A stretch of 35,286 nt of DNA from JAAFIP01 sp043728315 (GTDB lineage: Bacteria; Pseudomonadota; Gammaproteobacteria; Burkholderiales; Burkholderiaceae_C), in contig JAYTMT010000299.1 of assembly GCA_043728315.1 (NCBI GenBank), positions 1 through 35,286 on the forward strand, in the 5' to 3' direction. The translations under genes and the position numbers were made by a program. Below are positions 23,759 to 31,093 of this stretch, in pieces. Position 1 is the first letter of the stretch, and the number at the start of each line of letters is the position of its first letter. Below the pieces are notes generated by a model, which saw only the letters and a program-made list of their open reading frames with translations, did no database searches and was not told where the DNA came from.

Positions 23759-23962
23759 TGCGGCTAAGCGAGCGCTGTGCCAACGCGCAAACGGATCGCT
23801 GGCCCCTTCGGGGTAGCTTGTTTTTTCAGGCAAATGGAGGGGAGCGGTCTAACTCGGGCTAAAGCCCTCAGACAGAGCCCGCTCCTGATCCTCCATTTGC
23901 CTGAAAAAACAAGCCCAGCGCCCTGATTGTTTGCGCATTGGCACAGCACTCGCTTAGCCGCA
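23759..23962. repeat. Large nested palindrome (34-bp and 25-bp arms)
   Basis: Outer arms 23759-23792 and 23929-23962 match at 32 of 34 positions (TGCGGCTAAGCGAG..., CTGTGCCAA.GCGCAAAC). Inner arms 23816-23840 and 23890-23914 are perfect over 25 bp (GCTTGTTTTTTCAGG..., GGAGG). The 49-bp centre contains a further GTCT...AGAC and GGGC-TAAA-GCCC hairpin. It could extrude as a cruciform or act as a strong RNA hairpin downstream of the kinase gene. Confidence 0.88.
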
Positions 23963-24163
23963 GGGGAAGGTGGTAGATAGGAACGGTTGAAAACTGCTCA
24001 GCTTCAGAGGTAAGAGCACGCTGGAGCTTTATTTCATTCGCAGATTCCTACTTTTCATGAAAAATAGTGGTAATGTCACCTTCATATGGTCATAGTGCGC
24101 TACGTTTTATATAGTAAATAGCACTCTTAGAATGATGTGCCTCCGGTATTAAAACCTAAAAGC
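23890..24163 (-). repeat. Long dispersed repeat, copy B (inverted relative to 8451-8760)
   Basis: Read on the minus strand the blocks occur in the same order as in copy A: GGTTTTAATACC, AGAGTGCT, ACTATATAAAACG, TGAC element, CCAGCGTGCT, TGAAGCTGAGCAGTTTTC, CTGTGCCAATGCGCAAACAA, CAGGGCGCTGGGCTTGTTTT. Several small indels and substitutions separate the copies. It overlaps the right half of the large palindrome. Confidence 0.8.
24072..24103 (-). repeat. Dispersed TGAC element, copy 6
   Basis: 32-bp core on the minus strand, TAGCGCAC through GTGACATTA, with ATGAAGG in place of ATGACGC. The 3' tail is the palindrome TTTTTCATGAAAA. It is the right outer end of the composite palindrome. Confidence 0.88.
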
Positions 24164-24170
24164 GAGCATA

Positions 24171-24259
24171 GCCCGAGCAGCGTTTTGGCTATCCCGATCG
24201 ACCGATTTCGGGTACTCCCGCATGAGGGCGCGTCGGGATAGCCAAAACGCTGCTCGGGC
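24171..24259. repeat. 27-bp perfect inverted repeat with 35-bp spacer
   Basis: Arms 24171-24197 (starting GCCCGAGCAGCG) and 24233-24259 are exactly complementary over 27 bp. A related, shorter pair sits beside copy A of the long repeat (8357-8367 and 8453-8463, GATACCCAAAA), which suggests a module of the same repeat family. Confidence 0.85.
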
Positions 24260-24340
24260 GCGTTAAACAAAGAGAACAAAACGCTGCTCATGCGCGGTAA
24301 ACCAGGGAGAACAAAACGCAGATCAGACGCGACAGGCGCA
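24243..24340 (+). repeat. Three tandem units of about 34-35 bp
   Basis: Units start at 24243, 24277 and 24312, each with CAAAACGC. The first two share CTGCTC..GCGCG.TAAAC and end GAGAA; the third is shortened and diverged. They lie 48-145 bp upstream of the metallopeptidase ATG. The first unit overlaps the right arm of the 27-bp inverted pair. Confidence 0.75.
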
Positions 24341-24387
24341 GACGCAGCGTGTAACATACAAGTATTCATTTGACCGGAGCACAACCC

Positions 24388-25314
24388 ATGAAAACCGACG
24401 ACCTGCGCGAATCAAGCAATGTGGAAGACCGCCGTGGCGGCGGGGGAGGAATGGGTGGTGGCTTAAGTGGTGGATTAAATGGCGGGGGCGGCCGTGGCCT
24501 AGGCGGGCGCAACATCGGGATTGGATCCATTGCTATAGCGCTGGTAGCGTCGTATTTTTTAGGCATAAACCCCATGACCGTGCTGGGCATACTCGGTGGT
24601 GGCGACATGCCCGCGCCGCAGGTAAGCCAACAAGGTCCCGCTCAAGGGGTCAGCAGAGCCCCGCCAAAAGACGACGTGTTGGCCAGCTTTGTGTCAAAAA
24701 CCTTAGGCAGCACCGAAGACGTGTGGGGCAAAGTGTTTCAGGCGGGAGGACAAACTTACAAACAGCCCAAACTTGTGATTTTCAGAGGCTCTACACCCAC
24801 GGCTTGCGGTGCAGGCCAAGCGGCCATGGGGCCGTTTTACTGCCCTGCGGACCAAAAAGTCTACATCGACTTGGGCTTTTACGAAACCATGAAAAACAAG
24901 CTGGGCGCCCCCGGTGATTTTGCCCAAGCCTATGTGATTGCCCATGAGGTGGGCCACCATGTGCAAAACGTGCTGGGTATCAGCGGCAAGGTGGATGCCA
25001 TGCGCGGGCGCATCAGCGCCAAAGAGCAAAACGTGCTCTCGGTGCGGCTTGAGCTACAAGCCGATTGCTTTGCGGGCGTGTGGGCAAACCATGCCAACAA
25101 AGAAAAAGCCATTTTGCAAGCAGGCGACGTAGAAGAAGCCATGAACGCCGCCGCCCAAATCGGCGACGACAACTTGCAGCGAAAATCCCAAGGGCAGGTA
25201 GTGCCCGACAGCTTCACCCACGGCACCAGCGCCCAAAGGCAGCGTTGGTTTAACGCGGGCTTGCAGTCAGGCAACATGAAATCGTGCGATACTTTTTCGG
25301 CTAAGGTGTTGTAG
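24388..25314 (+). CDS. ypfJ: Neutral zinc metallopeptidase, YpfJ family
   Basis: 308-residue membrane-anchored putative zinc protease. A polar N-terminus is followed by a glycine-rich linker (about residues 14-45), one membrane segment (about 50-72, IGSIAIALVASYFLGI), and the peptidase-like domain with HEVGHH at 186-191 (zinc His186 and His190, catalytic Glu187) and the downstream LELQADCFAG glutamate. The domain order and the C-terminal RQRWFNAGLQSG match the YpfJ/UPF0324-like neutral zinc metallopeptidase family, whose substrate is not known. GGAG lies 9 nt before the ATG at 24388. It is preceded by the repeat block and ends 3 bp from the convergent ureD stop. Confidence 0.9.
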   Translation: MKTDDLRESSNVEDRRGGGGGMGGGLSGGLNGGGGRGLGGRNIGIGSIAIALVASYFLGINPMTVLGILGGGDMPAPQVSQQGPAQGVSRAPPKDDVLASFVSKTLGSTEDVWGKVFQAGGQTYKQPKLVIFRGSTPTACGAGQAAMGPFYCPADQKVYIDLGFYETMKNKLGAPGDFAQAYVIAHEVGHHVQNVLGISGKVDAMRGRISAKEQNVLSVRLELQADCFAGVWANHANKEKAILQAGDVEEAMNAAAQIGDDNLQRKSQGQVVPDSFTHGTSAQRQRWFNAGLQSGNMKSCDTFSAKVL

Positions 25315-25317
25315 AGC

Positions 25318-26163
25318 TCACATCGCCCAAATCCGCGGCGCACTATGGGGCAGCGCCCACACCTCGGCACGTAAGGCCGACCACGCCGCTCTGAAGAGCA
25401 GGGCGCAGGGCTCCACCACGGGGCTTAGCGCACGCAGCATGAGCATGCGGGGGTTGGGCGCTGTTACACCTGCCACGAGATCCGCATTTTCGTTTTGAGG
25501 GCTATGACGCTGCACAACCTCGCGCAGCAGTGCCTCCATGCGCTCGCGCTGCGCACGGCCAATGGCGCTACCGCTGGCATACCACAATCCACCCATGCAA
25601 CGCTGTCCAGCTAGGCCGAGCTGGCCGTCCATCAGGCGCTTATCAGCGGCTTGGATGCGGGCGCGCTCTAGCCACAGGCCGGGGATTTCTAAATGCTGTT
25701 CAAACTGGCCGCTGGCATAGGGCTCGCCCGCAGCGGGCAGGCCAAAGGCGGTGATGTCCCAGCCAATCATTTGCGCAGTGGGGGCTAATTCGAATTTGGC
25801 GTGGTTCAGCGCATTGCAGCCGCTGTAGGCAATGGTTTCTAGCGGCAGCCACTCTAGGCGAGCACCATTGGCCACGCTGGCGCTCACGCGCTGCACGCCC
25901 GCCATGTCTGGGCTTTTGTAAAAGCGGGTAGCACCCGGTGTGGTGACCAAGGCATGCGCGCCTTCATCCACCTGCACACCAATGCGCAAAGTGTCGCCGC
26001 CCACTATGCCGCCGGGCGGATGCACGATGACGTTGTGGCAAATTGCATCGCCCTCGGGATACAGGCTTTTGAGGATGCGCAGCGGGCCGCTATGGGTATA
26101 GTGCAGGCCAGTTTTGCCCTGTGCAGCGCTGTAGTGCAGGTCTAGCTTAGCGTGCCATGCCAT
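25318..26163 (-). CDS. ureD: Urease accessory protein UreD (UreH)
   Basis: 281-residue urease maturation protein that works with UreF and UreG to insert nickel into apo-urease. Family blocks: HYTHSGPLRILKSLYPEG, HNVIVHPPGGIVGGDTLRIGVQVDEGAHALVTTPGATRFYKS, LEWLPLETIAYSGCNA and GWDITAFGLPAAGEPY. It is full length. UreD normally heads ureDABCEFG on one strand, but the next gene downstream here is the convergent metallopeptidase, so this copy is separated from any structural urease genes in the window. Upstream are a TGAC element and the purine/ureide operon, whose end product can be urea. Whether a urease operon lies elsewhere cannot be told. Confidence 0.92.
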   Translation of the reverse strand: MAWHAKLDLHYSAAQGKTGLHYTHSGPLRILKSLYPEGDAICHNVIVHPPGGIVGGDTLRIGVQVDEGAHALVTTPGATRFYKSPDMAGVQRVSASVANGARLEWLPLETIAYSGCNALNHAKFELAPTAQMIGWDITAFGLPAAGEPYASGQFEQHLEIPGLWLERARIQAADKRLMDGQLGLAGQRCMGGLWYASGSAIGRAQRERMEALLREVVQRHSPQNENADLVAGVTAPNPRMLMLRALSPVVEPCALLFRAAWSALRAEVWALPHSAPRIWAM

Positions 26164-26183
26164 ACTGTTTGCTATTATTTAAA

Positions 26184-26215
26184 TAGTACACTATGACCAT
26201 ATGACGCTGACATTG
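26184..26215 (+). repeat. Dispersed TGAC element, copy 7
   Basis: 32-bp core, TAGTACAC through CTGACATTG, otherwise matching the consensus. It lies in the 75-bp gap between ureD and the deaminase gene and is opposite to both. GCTATTATTTAAATAG on its 5' side and ATTTTTTATAAAT on its 3' side show the full three-module structure. Confidence 0.9.
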
Positions 26216-26238
26216 GCCAAATTTTTTATAAATATGCA

Positions 26239-26787
26239 TTAATTCTGCCAAAAACCGATGTGCAAAGCGGCTATCTCGGCTTCCACCTCAGTCACGGGGC
26301 CTGTGACTTGCACTTGCTTTTGCCCCGCTTTAAAAACGCTGCGACACGGCATGTCCATGGTGGGGTTGGCATCGCTTTGGCCCGTGAGCTCCAGCAAGCG
26401 GCGCTCGCTCAGGCCGTAGACCAAGTGTCCAATGTTGGCCCAGTACTGCGTGCCCGCGCACATGGCGCAGGGCTCTACCGTGGTGACCAGTGTGCACTGC
26501 CACAAATACGCGGCGCTGTAGTTGCCCGCTGCGGCGCGGGCTAGGGTGGATTCGGCGTGGTTGACAGTGTCAATATTGCCCTGCTCAGCCAGCACAGTAT
26601 CGCCATCGGGTGCCACCAATAACGCACCAAAAGGGTGATGGCCAAGGTCTTTGGCGCGCTGTGCCACGGCGTTGGCGCGGCGCAGGTGGCGGGTGGTTTG
26701 CTCGGGGCTTAGCTTGGCTGATGGCTCGCAAGCTTGCTCCGAAGATCGCCTCAAGGCTGATTCAGTGGTTGGTGACACGTTAACCAA
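26239..26787 (-). CDS. Guanine-deaminase-like nucleoside/nucleobase deaminase (CDA fold)
   Basis: 182-residue zinc deaminase of the cytidine-deaminase superfamily. Zinc-site motifs are HAE (77-79, in NHAESTLAR) and PCAMC (106-110), with HPFGALLV before them. The arrangement HPFGA...VNHAE...TTVEPCAMCAG...WANIGHLVYGLS is that of GuaD/TadA-type enzymes. In a purine region guanine deamination to xanthine is the best guess; another nucleobase or a tRNA substrate cannot be excluded. The start is uncertain: TTG at 26787 or GTG at 26778, with CAGGG upstream of both. It follows the ABC permease gene by 38 bp on the same strand, so it is probably co-transcribed. Confidence 0.83.
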   Translation of the reverse strand: MVNVSPTTESALRRSSEQACEPSAKLSPEQTTRHLRRANAVAQRAKDLGHHPFGALLVAPDGDTVLAEQGNIDTVNHAESTLARAAAGNYSAAYLWQCTLVTTVEPCAMCAGTQYWANIGHLVYGLSERRLLELTGQSDANPTMDMPCRSVFKAGQKQVQVTGPVTEVEAEIAALHIGFWQN

Positions 26788-26825
26788 GCCCTGAAACCGC
26801 GTTGAATGCAGTGCCGCAGAAGGCT

Positions 26826-27593
26826 TTAAGCCGACTGCGAACCACGGTGCGCCCAGCCTGTGGTGCGTTTTTCAATCAAGGAGAAAAGCTCGTACATGGC
26901 CATGGCCATGAGGCTGATGGTGACCAGGCCTGCAAAGGCCAGTGCCATGCGCTGCTGCGAGCCCGCGCTGAGCATGAGGCTGCCAATGCCAGAGTCACCC
27001 GCAGTCATTTCTGCCAGCACCGTGCCCACAAAAGCCAAGGTGATGGCGATTTTGAGCGAGCCATAAAAATACGGCATAGAGCGGGGCAGGCCGACTTTGA
27101 CCAGCACGTCCCAGCGCTTAGCGCCCAGCACGCGCAGCACGTCTTCTAGCTCGGGCTCTAGCGTGGCCAAGCCTGTGGCCATGTTCACCGTGATGGGGAA
27201 AAACGAGATCAAAAACGCCGTCAGAATACCAGGGCCCAAGCCAATGCCAAACCAAACGATCAAAATAGGAATGATGGCTGCTTTGGGCACGGCGTTAAAA
27301 GCCACCAAGAGCGGGTAGAGCGCGGCATAGGCCATGCGCGACGAACCCACCAAAAAGCCCAGCAGCACGCCCACCACAATGGATATGCCAAAACCCACCA
27401 TGGTGACCCAAAAGGTGCGCCACGCGGCTTCCATCAAGGGCGCAAAAAACTCGATGAAGGATTGGACGATTTGGAAGGGGGAGGGGAAAATATATTCGGG
27501 CACGCTAAACAGCGTGCAAATGAGCTGCCAAAGCACCAGAAACACCGTGAGCGCTGCCCAAGGGGCGATTTTTTCGAGTTGTTTATTGTTCAT
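26826..27593 (-). CDS. NitT/TauT-family ABC transporter permease (purine/ureide region)
   Basis: 255-residue permease with about six membrane helices. The EAA-type loop reads LEDVLRVLGAKRWDVLVKVGLPRSMP, with FNAVPKAAIIPILIVWFG before it and FVGTVLAEMTAGDSGIGSLM after it. Two ATGs are 6 nt apart; 27593 (MNNKQLEK) is better spaced from GGGAG than 27599. It lies 19 bp after the ATPase gene. A single permease gene here suggests a homodimer, in contrast to the two-permease hps-like system. Confidence 0.9.
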   Translation of the reverse strand: MNNKQLEKIAPWAALTVFLVLWQLICTLFSVPEYIFPSPFQIVQSFIEFFAPLMEAAWRTFWVTMVGFGISIVVGVLLGFLVGSSRMAYAALYPLLVAFNAVPKAAIIPILIVWFGIGLGPGILTAFLISFFPITVNMATGLATLEPELEDVLRVLGAKRWDVLVKVGLPRSMPYFYGSLKIAITLAFVGTVLAEMTAGDSGIGSLMLSAGSQQRMALAFAGLVTISLMAMAMYELFSLIEKRTTGWAHRGSQSA

Positions 27594-27612
27594 TTGCATC
27601 TACTCCCAATTT

Positions 27613-28428
27613 TTAAGCTGCTACTGATTTGATGGCACTGCGGTGTGCCCCAATATGGCCGCGCAGCTCGTGCACGATGTCGGTGAACTTGGGGGTGTAG
27701 GTAATTTCTAAATCGCGCGGGCGCGGAAGGTCGATGTCGCGCTGGGCTACAAAGCGGCCGGGCGACTGGCTCATGACATACACCTTGTCAGCCAAAAACA
27801 CCGATTCGCGCAGGTCGTGCGTCACCAAGATCACGTTGAATTTTTGGGCAGCATGCAAATCGCGCAGGGCGCACCACAACTCCTCGCGTGTGAATGCATC
27901 GAGCGCACCAAAGGGCTCATCGAGCAGCAGCATTTTTGGCTCATGGATCAATGCGCGGCAAATGCTGGCGCGCTGCTGCATGCCGCCCGAGAGCTGCCAC
28001 GGAAACTTGTTTTCATAGCCACCAAGTCCCACCGACTGCAACAAGCGGGCTGCGCGGTCTTCGTATTCTTTGCGCTTGGACTTGAAATTGCTGCGAAAGG
28101 GCTCGACAATTTCCAGCGGCAGCAGCACGTTGTCTAGCGTGGTGCGCCATGGCAGCAGCGAGGGCGCTTGAAAGGCCATGCCGCTGATTTTCAATGGACC
28201 AGTGACGGGCTGGTTGTCTATCAATATCTTGCCACGGCTGGGCATTTTCAAGCCCGTGGTGAGCTTCATGAAGGTGGATTTGCCGCAGCCCGAGGGCCCC
28301 ACAATGGCAATGAACTCTCCCGTGCCCACTTTCAAGGTGATGTCTTCCACCGCAAAATGGTTTTGCGCCAGCAGCTCGTCGTTGTAGGCGAGCCAGACAT
28401 TTTGAAAATCGACAAAAGGAGTGCTCAT
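27613..28428 (-). CDS. NitT/TauT-family ABC transporter ATP-binding protein (purine/ureide region)
   Basis: 271-residue ATPase with Walker A GPSGCGKST, Q-loop MAFQAPSLLPWR, signature LSGGMQQRASICRAL, Walker B LLLDEPFGALD and H-loop VTHDLRESVFLAD. An extra positively charged segment (FRSNFKSKRKEYEDR) lies before the signature. It precedes its permease in the same operon. A TGAC element (28453-28484) lies 25 bp upstream of the ATG in the same orientation. Confidence 0.9.
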   Translation of the reverse strand: MSTPFVDFQNVWLAYNDELLAQNHFAVEDITLKVGTGEFIAIVGPSGCGKSTFMKLTTGLKMPSRGKILIDNQPVTGPLKISGMAFQAPSLLPWRTTLDNVLLPLEIVEPFRSNFKSKRKEYEDRAARLLQSVGLGGYENKFPWQLSGGMQQRASICRALIHEPKMLLLDEPFGALDAFTREELWCALRDLHAAQKFNVILVTHDLRESVFLADKVYVMSQSPGRFVAQRDIDLPRPRDLEITYTPKFTDIVHELRGHIGAHRSAIKSVAA

Positions 28429-28452
28429 GGGCTGTTTTTATAAAAATTATGG

Positions 28453-28484
28453 CAATGTCACCGTCAAAAGGTCATAGTATGCTA
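28453..28484 (-). repeat. Dispersed TGAC element, copy 8
   Basis: 32-bp core on the minus strand, TAGCATAC through GTGACATTG, with CTTTTGACGG in the middle. The 5' hairpin GCTA.TTATTTAATAGC and the 3' palindrome TTTTTATAAAAA are both clear. It separates the binding-protein gene from the ATPase gene, so a run-through transcript would carry it. Confidence 0.88.
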
Positions 28485-28517
28485 TTAAATAACTAGCATT
28501 ACTAGACCATTCAAGGC

Positions 28518-29552
28518 TTACTTCTTGGCTGCTGGCAGAATGTTCAACTCGGCATTGCTGGGCAAATACGCCGCACTCCACACAGCATCTGCATTGACGC
28601 GGCTCTTGGTGTTAAACGCATCAGACACTTGGCTGGCCATGAGCGAGAGGCGGCCGGGGTTAAGCTTGCCAAAACCGTCGGTGCGGGCATCTGGGCTGTT
28701 GACTACGGTGTTAATAGCCAGCTCCAAGCGGCGGGTTTCTAGCTCTACGTTGATGATGCCATCGCGGTTTTTGACGTGCTGAATGGCAACATCGGGCTTG
28801 GCGATGACTTCTTTAGCGCCTTTGGCAAAGGCGGCCAAAAATGCTTTCACAGCAGCTGGATTGTCTTTGAGCAGCTTGGGGCTGGCGATGATGACGTTGC
28901 CATACAGCTTGACGCCGTTGTCTGCATAGGGGATCACGACCACGTCTTCGGCTTTTACGCCACGGGCTTCTAGGTTGAGCAAGCTGGTAAAGGTAAAGCC
29001 GGTGATGGCATCGACATCGCCACGGGCGAGCATGGTCTCGCGCAGCGGAGGGTCCATGCTGGTCCACTGCACACCGGTGATGTTGTTGGCTTTGGCGAAA
29101 ATCGGGAAGCTGCGGCGGCCTGCATCAAACACGGGCGCACCGAGCTTTTTGCCATTGAGGTCAGCCACGGTTTTGATGCCTGATTTTTTGAGCGCCATGA
29201 CCGAAGCTGGGGTGTTGTTGTAAATCACCATGATGGCCACAGGCTTGTTGGCCGCATCGGGGTTGTTGGCATGGAATTCCATCAGGGCTGCCATGTCGGC
29301 GGCACCCATGTCGTAAGCGCCAGAGGCCACACGCTGCACCGTGCCGCCAGAGCCGTTGCCAGCGTCAATCACTACATCCAATTTGGCATCTTTGAAATAG
29401 CCCTTGGCCAGCGGGCTTAAAAACAGGGCTGCCGGGCCTTCAAAACGCCAGTCGAGCTGGAATTTGATAGGGGTGTTTTGCGCTTGGGCAGCGCCAAAAG
29501 CGAAGATGGCGGCGCTGATGGCGGCGATTTTGAGGAAACTGCGGGTTTTCAT
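28518..29552 (-). CDS. NMT1/THI5-like ABC transporter substrate-binding protein (purine/ureide region)
   Basis: 344-residue periplasmic binding protein. Signal peptide MKTRSFLKIAAISAAIFAFGAAQA (cleavage near residue 24), then IKFQLDWRFEGPAALFLSPLAKGYFKDAKLDVVIDAGNGSGG, the fold's substrate loop, a SGAYDMGAADMAALMEF segment, and VADLNGKKLGAP. The LDWxxEG start is the THI5/NMT1 pattern used by pyrimidine, riboflavin and related base transporters. CGGAG precedes the ATG. The neighbourhood of purine/ureide enzymes suggests a nucleobase or ureide ligand; that is inference. Confidence 0.87.
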   Translation of the reverse strand: MKTRSFLKIAAISAAIFAFGAAQAQNTPIKFQLDWRFEGPAALFLSPLAKGYFKDAKLDVVIDAGNGSGGTVQRVASGAYDMGAADMAALMEFHANNPDAANKPVAIMVIYNNTPASVMALKKSGIKTVADLNGKKLGAPVFDAGRRSFPIFAKANNITGVQWTSMDPPLRETMLARGDVDAITGFTFTSLLNLEARGVKAEDVVVIPYADNGVKLYGNVIIASPKLLKDNPAAVKAFLAAFAKGAKEVIAKPDVAIQHVKNRDGIINVELETRRLELAINTVVNSPDARTDGFGKLNPGRLSLMASQVSDAFNTKSRVNADAVWSAAYLPSNAELNILPAAKK

Positions 29553-29772
29553 GGGGACTCCGGATTAAAAAAGTGAAAAAAGAGGGTTTTGAAGATCAAG
29601 CACTGGTAAGCGGGATTGCAGCGCTCATGAACGGTCAACGGTAGCTTAAGCAAGTCGGATGCCAAGGCAAACCGCTTATTTTCGCCGATTCACAGTGTTT
29701 TTACTGGTTTTGCGGGGCAATTGTCTAAGGATTTACGTGGGGGCAGGGCAGTACGGTGCGGTTTAACCAATC

Positions 29773-29788
29773 CCGTTCGGGCTGAGCT
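29773..29788. repeat. Fragment of the common GTTCGGGCTGAGC intergenic repeat
   Basis: CCGTTCGGGCTGAGCT is a partial match to a short repeat that is widespread in proteobacterial intergenic DNA (usually followed by TGTCGAAGG, which is missing here). The rest of the 263-bp gap 29553-29815 shows no gene or clear terminator. Confidence 0.45.
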
Positions 29789-29815
29789 AAGCGTAAAGCA
29801 TTGGAGGGATAGGTA

Positions 29816-31093
29816 TCAGGCATCTTGGGGTTTCAAAAGCGTATGCAAGCTGCGGGCAATGACTTTGGTGGCACGGCGCAAGTCTTCAAGCTCTAGCCGC
29901 TCGTCGGCGCGCTTGGCGTGGCTCTCTAGCACGGTGCGCGGCCCTGCTCCGTAAATCACCCCGGGAATGCCGCGCTCGGCATACAGGCGCACATCGGTGT
30001 ACAGCGGAGTGCCCATGGCGGCAATTGGCTCGCCAAACACCGCTTGGCCGTGCTTTTGAATGGCATCCACCAGCGGCTGATTGCCCGCCAGCGGTTGCAT
30101 ACTGTTGGCCAGCAGCAGGCGCTTGATGTCGACCGTGATGCCCGCATAGCACGCTGCCGCATCGGCTATCACTTGGCGGATATTGGTTTCTACTTCGGCC
30201 GGATTCTCCTCGGGGATCATGCGGCGGTCTAGCTTGAGTGTGACGCGACCGGGCACTACATTGGTATTGGTGCCACCCTCAATCGTGCCGATATTCAGAT
30301 ACGGGTGGGTGATGCCTTCTACCTTTGACGTGATTTTTTTATACAGCGCGTTTTGCGCATACAGCGCGTTCATGATGGCCACTGCGCCTTGCATCGCGTC
30401 TACGCCTGTGTGCGGAATGGCGGCATGGGCCATTTTGCCGTGCACGGTGATTTGCATTTGCAGGCAGCCGTTGTGGGCGGTGATGACTTGGTAGCTAAAA
30501 CCTGCGGCAATCATCAAATCAGGCTTGGTCAGGCCACGCGCCAGCAACCAGCCGGGCCCGAGCTCGCCGCCAAACTCTTCGTCGTAGGTGAAATGCAGCT
30601 CCACCGCGCCTTGGCTGGGTTTGGCCACTGCCTCTAGCGCGCGGGTGGCAAAGGTGTAGGTAGCGAAATCGCATTTGCTCACCGCCGTGGCGCGGCCGTA
30701 CATTTTGCCGTTTTCTATGACTGCGCCGTAGGGCGGATAGGTCCAGCCTTCGCCGGGGGGCACCACGTCGCCGTGGGCGTTCAGGGCTATGGTTAAGCCC
30801 GCTTGGGTGCTGCTGGCCGATACTGCGCCACCTGCAACTGCTCCATATTTGCGGCGCACGATTAAATTGGTAATCGACTCCATGCCGTAGTCGGCCAACT
30901 CTGCCGCGCTGGGGCTGTGTTTTTCGGCTTCAAAGCCAAAGCCTTTGAGCAAATCTGCGGTGCGCTCGGCATGGGGCGCGTTATTGCCCGGCGGGGTGTC
31001 GGTGGGCACTTGCACAAGGGCTTGCAAAAAGCGCACTTCTTCGTCAAAGTGCGCATCGACCCATGCGTCGAGTTGGTCAAAAATAGTGCTCAT
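29816..31093 (-). CDS. M20-family metallohydrolase (ArgE/DapE-type)
   Basis: 425-residue zinc-dependent amidohydrolase of the M20 family. Metal and catalytic positions are visible: NAHGDVVP (His and Asp), RATAVSKCD, YDEEFGGELG (Glu-Glu), and ESHAKRADERL near the C-terminus (His). The dimerisation domain lies between about residues 200 and 320. Its ATG overlaps the stop of the UraD-AllC gene (ATGA), so it is translated with the ureide enzymes. It may act on a late ureide or N-carbamoyl product, or on an acyl amino acid; nothing in the sequence decides. Confidence 0.85.
   Translation of the reverse strand: MSTIFDQLDAWVDAHFDEEVRFLQALVQVPTDTPPGNNAPHAERTADLLKGFGFEAEKHSPSAAELADYGMESITNLIVRRKYGAVAGGAVSASSTQAGLTIALNAHGDVVPPGEGWTYPPYGAVIENGKMYGRATAVSKCDFATYTFATRALEAVAKPSQGAVELHFTYDEEFGGELGPGWLLARGLTKPDLMIAAGFSYQVITAHNGCLQMQITVHGKMAHAAIPHTGVDAMQGAVAIMNALYAQNALYKKITSKVEGITHPYLNIGTIEGGTNTNVVPGRVTLKLDRRMIPEENPAEVETNIRQVIADAAACYAGITVDIKRLLLANSMQPLAGNQPLVDAIQKHGQAVFGEPIAAMGTPLYTDVRLYAERGIPGVIYGAGPRTVLESHAKRADERLELEDLRRATKVIARSLHTLLKPQDA

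Larger units (their letters stand above)
23602..24387. other. 786-bp non-coding block of inverted and tandem repeats
   Basis: Lies between the kinase and the metallopeptidase gene. In order: TGAC element (plus), outer palindrome arm, 25-bp perfect arms, element (minus), a 27-bp perfect inverted pair and three tandem units. Open frames in it (for example the one ending at 23816) are repeat read-through. No gene is supported. Confidence 0.75.

Noticed and set aside
23517..23816. 99-codon frame spanning the kinase 3' end and the palindrome
   Set aside because: Overlaps the kinase in another frame and then reads through repeat sequence.
23841..23889. GTCTAAC in the palindrome centre considered as an integron attC site
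   Set aside because: No matching inverse core or bulged L boxes at the right spacing, no integrase and no cassette-like ORF.
24243..24340. Tandem units considered as a CRISPR array
   Set aside because: Units are contiguous without unique spacers, only three are present, the third is degraded, and no cas genes are nearby.
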